64,000 nt of DNA, taken from assembly GCA_907165065.1 (NCBI GenBank), contig OU015539.1:868001-932000 (forward strand), given 5' to 3'. A model generated the notes under the pieces. That model was not told where the DNA came from, did no database searches, and saw only the letters and a list, made by a program, of their open reading frames with translations. Source of the stretch: Caprimulgus europaeus. Lineage: Eukaryota; Chordata; Aves; Caprimulgiformes; Caprimulgidae. The position numbers and the translations under genes were made by a program. The first letter of the stretch is position 1; each line of letters begins with the position of its first letter. Below, piece by piece: positions 42,401-54,400 of the stretch.

Positions 42401-45400
42401 AAGATGGCCGAGTACTGCCGAACCATATTTGGAGATATGCTGCTGACAGAGCCACTGGAAAAATACCCAGTAAGTGGAAACTGGGGAAAGAGCTGAGTGG
42501 AGAGGTCTTTCTGAGTGCTGGGAGATGGCACAACAGGTAGAAGAACAGTGAAAGAGAAGACAATCGTGGATAAATAACCCTGATTTACAGGGGGGAGCAA
42601 AATAGTAAATGGATTGGAGACTTCTCATTCACAGAGGTTTTCTAAGCACTTGCCTGACTCTGCTCATATTCAACACTCTGTGACTTGAGTGGCTTTGGAA
42701 ACTGAGCTCTGGGTAACAAGGTTGTACCAAGATGAGTCAGTGTATTTTTGTACATGGTACTGTTTCAGATCTGTCTGCCAGCACTTGCTTTGGAAAGAAA
42801 CAGGAACAGGGGCTCAGTAGGATTTCAGGCCCTTCCTACCAATGCTTCTGGATTCCTCTTACCAACCTGGAAATACTCCCTTCCAGGTGCAGACAGGAGG
42901 GTCAGTGACGTGCAGAGCTTTGTGCTCAGAGCAGCTGAGTGAAGCTCCCCCCCTGCTTGACCCTGGTCATCATTTTGCTTGTACAGACACGTATATTTGT
43001 GGACACAGTGACAGGGGTGGTGATCCCTGAGCACGCTGCTGCTTCAGCTGCCTTGTGAGCAGACACTGATTTCCACACACCAGGCAGTGTCTGTGTTCTG
43101 CAGAGCACGAGGCAGTTCCCTGGGATACACAGTGGAGGGGGGAGCTGAGACACTGAGCCCAAGCTTCTGCTTTCAAGCCCTGAGATCAAAAGAGGAGTTG
43201 GAAAGCAGCAGTGAGCAAATCTGCAGCTGCCCATTGTCCAGACCCATGTCCTTGTCCAGGCCATAGGGAGAAGTGGGCTGTGTGTGAGGAGAAACAGCTC
43301 AGGGTTTTAGCTGAATTATTAGTAGGCCTGTTGCTATCAGTACAGGGGTTTAGGTCGAGAAGCACAGTCTGAGTCACACATCCCTGTCTTGAGCCACCTA
43401 CTCTGGGATCTTTTTCTAAATCTGCTGCTGGCAGAGTCTTGAAACATGGCCTGGCTGCTCTGGGACTGCGGCTCGGGGATAATGAGAGGAGTAGGTGGAA
43501 TGTGGAAGCAAGAGGTGTGGGGGTGCCTTCAGGCCTGTAGGTGGTTTTTTAGCTGTGGTGCAGGATGGGTGGCTGGGAACAGCATGGCATGTGCAGGCAG
43601 CAGACCATGAGAGGGGCTGGGAGGTGGAAAATGCTGGTCTGAAACGGAAGGTGAAGTCTTAGAAAAAAAAATCACGTAGTCATAGTGGGATTTGCTGTCA
43701 GGTGGAGAAATTAAAGTGTACAGTGAGTGGGAGATGTGCCCATGCACCAGGAAGTGGCCAGAGGAGTGGTACTGGGAGGGACAGCAGGGATGAGTGTTTG
43801 AATTCTGTCTTCTGATAAAGATTCAGTATGAAGTTTATCTGTTGCAGCTGAAGCCAGGAGTTCCTTTGCCAAGTCCTAAGGATCTCTTAGGGAAAATCTT
43901 GATTAAGAACAAAAAGAAACAATCTGTATCTGGGAAGAGGCAGAACTCTCTGAAGAAAGGGAGGAATGTGGAACCAGAAATCATCGAGCAGCCAGTGCCA
44001 GTGGATGCTGAAGATACCGGTATGTCCGAAGGGAAAATGGGACCAGTATGGCTAGATGAGCAGGTCTGGCCCACTGGAGACCTTCCAAATCCCCCAGTGC
44101 TAGCTTGAGGCAGGCCAATACCTGTCATTAATTCAGTTATCTCTAGAAGCAGTATAAGCTTCAAAGAGAATTTAAATCTTCAGAATATTTTCAAACACTT
44201 CATCCCAACCAAAAGGGACAATCAGCTTACACCCTGCACTTCAGTCACCTCTTCTGCCTACTCTGAGGCGTGTGGCTGCTTGAGTTGGTAGCCCACTGGT
44301 ACACACTGGCTACTGGTTTGATGGAAGTGGATAATTTTTTACTGCTTGTAGCTCTCTGATAGCCACAAATTCACTACGGCCTCTTTCTTCACCACGAGGT
44401 TCTTGAAGGTTTATAGAACCTTCAGCCCCACTCTCCTCCCTACCTCTGGTCTCAAGGCTGACCCTTTTGGGCTCAGGGAACTTGTGGTAGAACAAGTGAA
44501 TTTTCAGTCCCTGTCATGGTGGGAGCACATGAAGTCCTCTGACACCAAGGTGACCGCCACTACAGAGCACCTAGAAATGGACATTTATTCCCATGAACAT
44601 GTGTGACCTTGGTGGGGAAAACAGCAGAGTGTTTGTCACTTCTGGGGTGTGAGAGAAGCCTGCAGGAGGAGTTACTTGGTCTGGAGTGTGGCAGTTCATA
44701 TTTGGCTTTGGCTAATGAAGCTGTGTGATTCCTCCATGTACTGTCCCTGCATGACCTGATGGTGAGGTTTTGCAGAGCTCTCCATCACCAGCAGTCTGCA
44801 GTGTCCTGTCTCAGTGTGTGCTGTGTGTGCTTAGTCTGGGCAGGTGATGTGGCTGAAGAGGAACCAGAGGAAGAGGATGAACATCTCGGAAACCTGGATG
44901 AAGAGGAAATTAAAAAGCTGCAGTCAGATGAGGTACTGCCACTGTTGTTCCTTTTCTGATCTTTTTTCTGGCCTCCAGTTTTCTCTGGGGCCTCACCCTG
45001 TGGAATAGAGATGAACCCAAAATGCAGAGGGGCATGAACTGTGCTGTGACCCATGGGGGCTTTCCTTCCCTCATGCAGCACAACTTTTGCAGGAGAAGCT
45101 GAATAAGAGAAATGATGTTACAAGCATAGAGAATATAGCAGCAGAGTAATTATTTGTGACTCTGCCTTTGATATTCTGCATGACTTGGACATAACTGTCT
45201 GCTTTCAGGGTGTCTGGAGGGGCTCAGCCTGATAAAAGTTGTTACTAGAACATGAAGTGCTGCTGCTGAAGGAGGAGATCAGCGTTCCCTTGGATAAAAT
45301 TTCCATTTCTGCCTCCCTCATAACACTCAGAGAGGAGGGAAAACAATGTCCCTGGTTTGTCCCAGACTCTGTGCTTTGAGAGCTTAAAGAAGTCCAGGGC

Positions 45401-48400
45401 TTCTTACCTTCTGACTGATATTTCTCCTGAAAAATATGAATCTCAGTTTCAGTTTTTTCCAAGCCCAAGAAACTGCTGCGCTCTGGTCAGGGGCAGCCTC
45501 CAGAGTTCTTTGACTGTGAAGCCCAGGTGTGTTTTGTTTCACCTCTAGGAAATGTCTCTTCATCTGTCTCCTCTTGGATTTTGTTTCCTGCTCAGGGCAC
45601 TGCTGGTTTGGAAGTGACAGCGTATGAGGAGATGTCCAGCCTAGTTAATTACATACAGCCTATCAAATTTGACTCCTTTGAAGTCTCTGCCCGTAAGTTG
45701 AACTCTGTCCTTCAGGATCCCAAGTGTTTCCATCCAGCCAGGAGAGCAGTGCTTTCAGATGTTGCTGTCCTCCACCTCTGTGACTTGCTTTCACCCATTT
45801 TCTGTTGTGTTCTCTCTCCCCCACAACATGCACATGGTCACAAACATGGTCCCTTCTGCCCTCCTCCCTGCAGTCAGGAATTGGTAAGGAGAAGACAGGG
45901 AGATGTCAGATACTGCTCCCAGTTATACAAGTGAGGATGAAAAGAAACAGCCTAGAGGGCACTGACATCTCAGTGGGCTTGCTTTGCTGCCTCTGAGGGT
46001 GGGGTTGAGCCCAGCTTCTCTTAGTGTATGTGACTGGCCTTCCTCTTCTGTGGTGGTGGGACAGAGAAACATCTGAAACACTGAAAGTGCAGCCAGTTTG
46101 TTTATACACAGTAGGTTCCTCTAAGCAGTTCCCACATTTGGGTCTGGCTTTGAGTGAGCTGGTTTGATTGAGGGAAAGAAAGAAAAGAAAAAAAAAAATA
46201 GGAGAGGGAAGGAGAGGAAACTTGACAAAATACAGAACTTTGTGCAAGACAATATTTGGATTTACTTGGAACTAAAAGTCCAGGCAGGAGCCATTCTCTA
46301 AATGTCACTGAAATCCAGGAAGAGATGGGCAAAATTACTGCTTTGGGAGCCAGTCCTGTCTGCAGGGTACAACCACTGTCTGCTTGGTAAACAGAAATCA
46401 CCTTCTATGAAGTTGTTACTCTTCAGTCCATCAGTCCCCACACAGAGTGGGGGCTGGGCGTGGCTTTCTTCTCAGTGCTTCTTATCTCCTGTTCCTAGAG
46501 AAGAACCGGAGTTACGTCATCTCTTCCTTCACGGAGCTGAAGGCTTATGATCTGCTCACCAAGTTCCCTGTGCAGTTTGTGGAGTATCCTTCTGGCAACC
46601 TTTGTCTGCTCTAGTTGGCTGTCTGGAGTATGAGAGCTCATCTGAGCTTGGGTAAGGCTGAGGCATATCCAACTGGCTTCTGGTTTCAGGACCTGGTAAA
46701 CTCTTCATCAAGAGATGCAAATTGTGCAGGAGATCTTCCAGGGTGGCTTGGGGGCTGTTCACAGAGATTCTTGACAGGATTCATCCTGCTGTAGTGAGCA
46801 CCAAGGCTGCCAGATGCTTGTCCTTAAGTGGAAGGAGTATGGGAAAGGACCTTGTTGTTGCCAGGGCCTCTTTCACTTCTCATCTGGAAGGCTTTGAGCA
46901 TTTGGTAGCAGAGTTTAAATAATTTCCATAAGGCGAATACGTGAGTGAGCCCCAGGCTACACCGGGAGTGAGCCCCAGGGCGCAGCGGGAGTGAGCCCCA
47001 GGGCGCAGCGGGAGTGAGCCCCAGGGTACCCCGGGAGTGAGCCCCAGGGCACAGCGGGAGTGAGCCCCAGGGTACAGCGGGAGTGAGCCCCAGGGTACGG
47101 CAGCAGTTAGCCCCAGGGCGCAGCGGGAGTGAGGCCCAGGGCGCAGCGGGAGTGAGGCCCAGGGCGCAGCGGGAGTGAGCCCCAGGGTGCAGCGGGAGTG
47201 AGCCCCAGGGTACGGCAGCAGTTAGCCCCAGGGCGCAGCGGGAGTGAGCCCCAGGGCGCAGCGGGAGTGAGCCCCAGGGTGCAGCGGGAGTGAGCCCCAG
47301 GGTACAGCAGGAGCGCTCCAGACTTGTTTCCAATAGAGCAACTGCAGATACAACAAGCGACAGATGAGCCGGGTTTACCCCAAGGGCACCCGGATGGACT
47401 CCTCCAATTACATGCCCCAGACGTTCTGGAATGTCGGCTGTCAGATGGTGGCACTCAACTTCCAGACCATGGGTGAGTGTCACCTTGTCCTCCAGCTTTG
47501 AGTGGTTGAGGCTGTGTGTTGGTGTGCGGTGTCTCCTCCCTTGCTGCTGTTTCCCTGCAGGCCTTTGCTCTGTGTGCCTTCTCCAGCAGTGGGGGTGTCC
47601 TTTCACTCCACCTCCCACTGACCAGAAGCACAGTCCTGGCGCGCAGCGTCCGCGGTGCTGGTCCTGCACGCTTGTGTGTGCACGTGCATGGACTTGCTGT
47701 CAGCCAGTGTGTGGGCACCACCTCCAGCTGTCCTGTGATGTGATGTCAGACTAAATAATGTGCACGGATGCATCAGAAGCTCATGCTTCCTCTTGTGCAG
47801 GGCAGCAGGCAGAGCTCCATCTGGCTACAGGACTGGCCTGGTGTGCTATTCTTTCCAGTATTTTGACCTGAACAGGGAAGAAGGGCCTGTCCTCGCTGCA
47901 CACGCAGCATGAGGAGGGAAGAAAAGCCTCCAGAGAAAGCTGTTCCTTACCCCTCTTCCTTCCTCAGAGCAGTGTCTTATGTATAGAGAGTATAGAGACT
48001 AGCTGGAGCAGCAGTAGGAGAAAGAAAGAAACAACTTTAAAAGGGATAGAGAGGTTGGTCATGAGAGGATACATTGAACACAGGCACAGGAACCACAAGA
48101 CTGTTCTCCAGAGAAGTGGCAGAGGAGAAGGTGGATGAAGAGGAGGCCCAAAATGAAAGGGGGAGGGAGCAGAGGGGTTCAGAGTACTATTTACTTCACA
48201 CCCAAAAATAGCAGGTAGTACTTAAAGTAGGTTTTAATTTTGTTCTACCCATGACTTATGGTGCAGTCATAAGCAAGCCACTTACCTTGCTCACAACAGC
48301 TGCTGTAATATTTTTCCCTGTAAGGTGCTGAGAGGCTTAATGAGTTTTTGCAATGGCTTTGTGAGCCTTTGGCTAGCAGGGGCTGTAGAAGTACAGCATC

Positions 48401-51400
48401 TTTCAGCTCACTCGGAGCGCACAAGCCACCTGATGAGGTCCCACAGAAATTTTTCTCACCGTGTGCCTCTATTTCAGATGTCCCCATGCAGCAGAACATG
48501 GCTCTGTTTGAGTTCAACGGCCAGTGTGGCTACCTGCTCAAGCACGAATTCATGCGGCGTCCAGACAAGCAGTTTGACCCCTTCTCTGTGGACCGTATTG
48601 ACGTGGTGGTGGCCAGTACCCTGTCCATCACGGCAAGTACAAGCCATGGAGCTGTTCCTGCCCTGACAGCCAGCTCCTGGCACCACGCACAGAACTGGCA
48701 TCTCTGTCCCCGCTATTTATTACCCAGTAGGGTTCTTAGTGGCAAATGAACCCGGAGAGTCCTTGTGGGAGAGAGTTACCATGGCAACTCCCAGTCTTTT
48801 CACTACTTTAAATTAATCATAATTGCATGAAAATGGAAAATTAGCATCTGCCACACAGAAGAAGCCAAGGCTGTGATGATGGGGAGGGAGGAGGTTGGAG
48901 GAAGTGCTAAAGCAAGAAACATGGGTGGAGGTAAAAGACAAGCCTACTGTGGATTGGAAGCTGCAGCAGAAAAGATGTTTTGGGGTGGGAGAGTGCCTTG
49001 GGGTGAAGGTATGGGTGGGTTCTTGTGTTTTATTCTTTTCAGCAGTTGCTAATTATGTTTCTGCTTGTTCATAGATACTCTCTGGTCAGTTCCTCTCAGA
49101 CCGCAGCGTGAAGACGTATGTGGAAGTAGAGCTGTTTGGGTTGCCCAGGGACACAAAACGCAAATACAGAACCAAACTGACCTCCACTGCCAATTCCATT
49201 AACCCTGTGTGGAAAGAGGAGGCTTTTGTTTTTGAAAAGGTAATAACATTTAATTTAATTAGTAATTTAGACAGAAAATCCTTAAAGGTCCTGTTGGCCA
49301 CAGCACTGCACAGAAGGGAATCCCTTCTGGAGATCTCAGTCGTGGCTTTAGACACACAAGGTGTTACATGTTGTGCTCTCAGGTAACATCCAAACAACAG
49401 TATCCAAAACAAGGCTCCATCAGCATTTCCCTAAACAGACAAGGGTAGCTGGGAACGTGTCTGGAAATAACAGGGAGACAAAAGTCTCCCATTTGTGATG
49501 CACTTCAGACTGAAGTGACTAATCAGCTTCGAAACTCCAAGCACCAGGAAGCAGAAAGGAACTGAATGTCTGTGGTTAAACTGTAAATGAGAAACAAACT
49601 GGAGAAGTAATGGGACCAGTGGGAGGTTTGCAGTTGTGCCAGAATACAGAAAGCTGCCCTGTTTGTCCACAAGAACTCAGTGGTCACTGATCCAGCTGCA
49701 GGGTACGGGGAAGTCAAGTCAGAGGTGCCAGGAGCGTTTGGCCTTTCTGCAGTAAGTTACAAAGGCCAAATACAAGCTGCACAGTTCAGCCCTGTCAAGC
49801 GCCCTGTGAAACAGCAGATGTTTTCAGCCTGCTTGGGATGTGTAGAGAGATCCTGTCCTCTTTTCAGAAAACACTTTTCAGGCTTCATTTCTGGCAGAAT
49901 AATTTTTAGTTCATTTTATGGCTGAAGAAAAGGGAGGAGGAGGGAGGCAAGAGCCCCTGTGGCAGAGTTAGCGTGCTTGCTGAATTATCCTTCGTTCCCT
50001 TCTCTGGGGAATCGCTTGACGGAAGCTGTGCTTTGGAGGGGTTGTTGCCTCATTTTTTCTTCAGGTGAGCTGTCCCCTGTGATCCTGGGCAGTCTCTCCT
50101 CTGAGAAGCCTCTGTTCTGTGGAGTTTCTGTGAATTTAATTATGTCTGTGAGAAGCTGTAGCCTTAAATTACAAGATGCAGAAATAGGCAGTGACTTCCT
50201 TGGCATTGTTGTGGTGGAAGGAGGAGACAGTGAAGCTCTGCTGTAAGGAGTCAGAGGTGAGGACACTGGTGCTTCACTGTGCTTTTTCCTTAGATCATGA
50301 TGCCCGAGCTGGCCTCTCTGAAAATCGTGGCTTGGGAGGAAGGAGGGAAGTTCATTGGCCATCGTGTCATTCCCGTTACTGCACTGCACTCAGGTAGATT
50401 TTGTGGAAATCCCTTCAGCTTTTGTGCCCTTCAGACCTGTCCAGTGGAAGCTGTAAAGGAGATGTGAATATCTGTGTATTTTGCTACTGAATCTCTATTC
50501 CTGGAGGCAGTGGAGCCTTCAGACTCATCCTGTGATCGCCCTGGCCTGACTCCATCAGATGCTCACCATGCCCTCCTGTGAAGAGCAGCTTTGTTTTCCT
50601 GCCAGAGCACGCAGACAAGGAGGGACAGGTTCTGTCAGCTCACCTCTTCTGCTTTCTGTTTCCAGGCTATCACCACGTCTGTCTCCGCAGTGAGAGTAAC
50701 ATGCCGCTCACCATGCCCTCTCTGTTTGTGTACCTGGAAATCAAGGACTACGTTCCTGACGCTTGGGCAGGTAGAGTGCGTGTGGGGTGCTCTGGGTTTG
50801 TCCAGGAAGCATTTTTCCAGCCCGGGGCAGGGGTGCTTTCCTGCTGCACATGTAATTCCCTCTCAGGCTGGGACCTGAGCACATGCCAGGTCCTGTCACA
50901 CCCCTGCTCTCACCAGAGGAGCGTGGGTGCTGGCACTGTGACTGTGACTGGTCCCCAGCGCGGGCCGGGGCGCACACACCTGACGTGCGGTGCTGATGTA
51001 CTCGGTCTCTGGTCTGGAATGGGTCTTTTCATGGCTTCTGTTCAGAGGCAGGGAGAGGTTTCCTTGAGTGAGGAGGTCATCACTCTCAGGAACTGACCTG
51101 AGGAGGGTTTTGGGGAGCACGGGAATGTTCTGGCCACAAGGAAAGCAAGGAAAATCAGAGTACAATGAGTTATTTGATAATCTGAGCAAAGACCTCCTCT
51201 TTGTTTCTAGATCTGACCATTGCTCTCTCCAACCCCATTAAGTTCTTCAGTCTGCAAGACAAGAGGTCAGTTAAGCTGAAAGATGGCTCGGTGGAGGTAA
51301 GTTTTTCCAGGTTCTGTCATTGTCTCTAAAACACGTTGCATAGATTCAGGAATAACAGAGCTTTGATTTCCTTCTGATCTTTGTTTTAGAGGTTTGGCAC

Positions 51401-54400
51401 AGAGAGGAGCTTCCCATCTGCTGAAACTAACGGGATCCCAGACTCCACTAGGAAATTCAGCACTGCTCTTTCCAATGGGCCTGCAGGTAAAGCTGGGGAT
51501 GTGGGGTGAGCCAAGAGTAGGAGGGGAAGCTTGTACACTCACAGGCTGGAAAGAGACAGTGCTGGAGCAGGCAGATCTTCCTTATTAACTGTATGAACAT
51601 GATTAGCATCCTTTTAAATATGCTGGTATCAAAGCAATCAGTTTTCACAAATTTCAGACCAGAACATCCTTCTCAGCTAATCAAAAGAATCTCACCTGTG
51701 CCCAGGTGCCACTAGCAATGTTCAGCTGATACAAAGCAAATGCCCTGTTCCCAATCACTTCCGCATCTCAGCAGCTTAATTTGTATTCACACCAACATCC
51801 TTCACATGGCCCATGTTCTTGGTGACCTTTCCACTGTCTGTTTTCAACCTGAAGATCCAGGACAGAACATCAGCAGGGACATCTTTTGTGCTTTCAGGAG
51901 CAGCGGCTTTTACCAAGGACGAAAACGTGATCGAGGTGATGCAGATGGCAGGTACCTCCTCTGTGCTGTCCACCTGGGCTGTACCCTGGGGTCCTCAGTG
52001 CCAGCCTTTTCGAAGGAGCTGACCCTGCACAGCTCAGCATTGTGTTGCAGGCACACCCACAAGCTCTGTTCATTTTTACACATCCCAAGCCAAAAAAAGT
52101 TACTTCCCCTAAGAAGATAACTGCCCGTGGCCTTTCTGCCGCAGATAACCACATCTGCCTGACTTGCTACTGCCAGATAACAAGTTCTCCAACAGTTCAT
52201 GGGCATCCTTCCCCTCTCATTTTTGCCCTAAAAGCCCTTTCATTTATTCCCCACAACCCAAGCAATGCCAGGCATTCAGACTGGGAGGGATGAAAGCATC
52301 TGTCAGTAACTCAGAACACAAACTGTTCTGCAGAACAACCAGTAATGAAATAAAGTTTTTTCTGTAATGAGAGCTGCCAGCTTAACGAGTGTGCTGGCTG
52401 TGGGACACTGCGAGCTGTGGGAAAGGGTGCAAGGCACAAGACAGACAGAGTGACACGTCACCACCAGTGTGTTCCTCTGGCCAAAATGCCACCAGGCAGC
52501 AGTTCTCCTGGCCACCCCCACACCAGGCATCCACCAGCTGGTGAACAGAGCTGCGTGTAACGCTGAAAAGAGGGAGGAAAAGCTGAATGAAGGCAGTGCT
52601 AAAAAACCCCAACCTGTCTGACCCGAAAAGGCATCCCAGCAGGTTGAGAAACGCCATGTGAGAGAAAACAACCCCTGTTTTGTATTTCAGAGCCCCAGAC
52701 AGCCAGCCTCGCAGAGCTGCAGCAGATGAAGCTCTTCCTGAAGCTGCTGAAGAAGCAGGAGAAGGAACTGAGGGAGCTGGAGCGGAAAGGAAGTAAACGG
52801 AGGGAGGAGCTGCTGCAGAAATATTCTGTGCTCTTTTCAGAGCCTCTCTCCTGTGGAAGCAAGAAAAGAATGATGCACACTAGGAAAACCCAGAAAAAGA
52901 GGTAAATACAGCACAGGGTCTCCAGCAGGGCCTGGCCTGTGGGTCACCTCCCCACACCAAAGCAGGAGCATCCCCCAGAGTCACATGGGCTCCCCTTCTG
53001 TGAAGGAAGCATGGAGCAGTGCGGGCACCCACATCTCCCTGGGTTTATGGAGTGTCAGATGGTCCCACTGAGGGGTGGGTGGGAAGGTCAGGACTGTATC
53101 GGCATCTTAGAAGCAGCAGAGCTGCTGTATCTGTTCTGCAGGAGTTGGACAACAGGAGATGTTGGTACATGGGCAAATCCTGTAGAAATTGCAGAAAGGA
53201 TTGATAGCCAAGTGTTGGAACTGAGAGAGAGGCTGGAGATGGACCTCATCCACCTCGGGGAGGAACACCATGATGGGATCCGAAGAAAGAAGGAGCAGCA
53301 CGCCACAGAGGTGAGGACTGCAAGGACAGCCCAAAAAAACCAAGTTCTTCACTAAACTGTGAGCTTGGAAATGCCACAGGGCAGAAATCACCCCTGAGAG
53401 CAATTCTCAGGTCCATGCAAGGTAATTGAGAATGCAGACAGGGATGCTTGTTTGTTTGAAGCTGTAAAAATCCAGCAGAAACATTTTTATAGGTCTGCAG
53501 TTTGAAAAAAATTGAGAAGTGCTGCCCTGGAGCACACGAGGCTCCATCTGCTTCCACTCTTCTGCTAGCTTGTCTTGGGGCTAACGTGGCATTTACTGGC
53601 TCCATACGCTGCCAGGTGCCAGCTCTGTAGGAGCACAGGTCCATGAGGCCGTACCTCAGAGCTGGGGACACTCAGGTATGGGGAAGCCCTCTGGGCTCCC
53701 CAGTGCCAACCATCAGCCTTACAGACGTGGTGTGGGGGCAATCGTGCTCACCGCTGCCACTCAGCCAGGACAGAGGATGTGAGGGAACAGAGCAGCCACT
53801 GCCACGTCTGGGCTGGAAAAATGAGAGACAGGGCTCCTGGGACCAGGGCTGGATCTCATCCCTCTTGAAACCTGGGAAGTGTTTTGCTGTTTGGTGTTTG
53901 ACTTAGCAGAAGTCAGTGTCCACGTAGGGCGTCACCAGTGAGTCCTGAAAGTTCACCCGTGTTTCCCACACCCTCAGCCCCCCCACCTGAAGCAACACTG
54001 TGGTGCATGGCTTTCCACAGAGCCTCGTGGATGAGCTGGCTGCTGGAATTCAGTGCAGGGAGGGGTAAAGCTGAATCTGGTGGTAATTAGATCTGGATGC
54101 TGTGCTGTGTCTCATCTTGGTGTGTTTGGTTTTGATCTTGTTTTCGTCCCTTGAACAGCAAGTTACCAAGATCATAGAGCTGGCCCGAGAGAAGCAGACA
54201 GCTGAGCTGAAGGCACTGAAGGACTCCTCAGAAAGGTAAACTTGGTATTTGAATAACAAAGTACTAACCTACAGCCCTTCCCTGGGGTGGCTTTTTCTGT
54301 GAGATCCCACAGTGCTGTGCTGCAGACAGTGAGAGAGTGCAGGGGAGGTGGGACACAGGGCCTCACACAGTTACCCAGTGGCAGTGGTGGGAAGAGGGTT

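Noticed and set aside
44031-44108. Open reading-through of PLCB2 exon 14 into intron 14
   Set aside because: The frame stays open for 29 codons past the donor GTATGT, but joining to exon 15 restores the conserved VWAG linker, so the read-through is intron.
46824-47669. 281-residue minus-strand frame with leucine/proline repeats
   Set aside because: It is the translation of the 23-bp minisatellite, which lacks stops in that frame, and it crosses PLCB2 exon 18 on the wrong strand.
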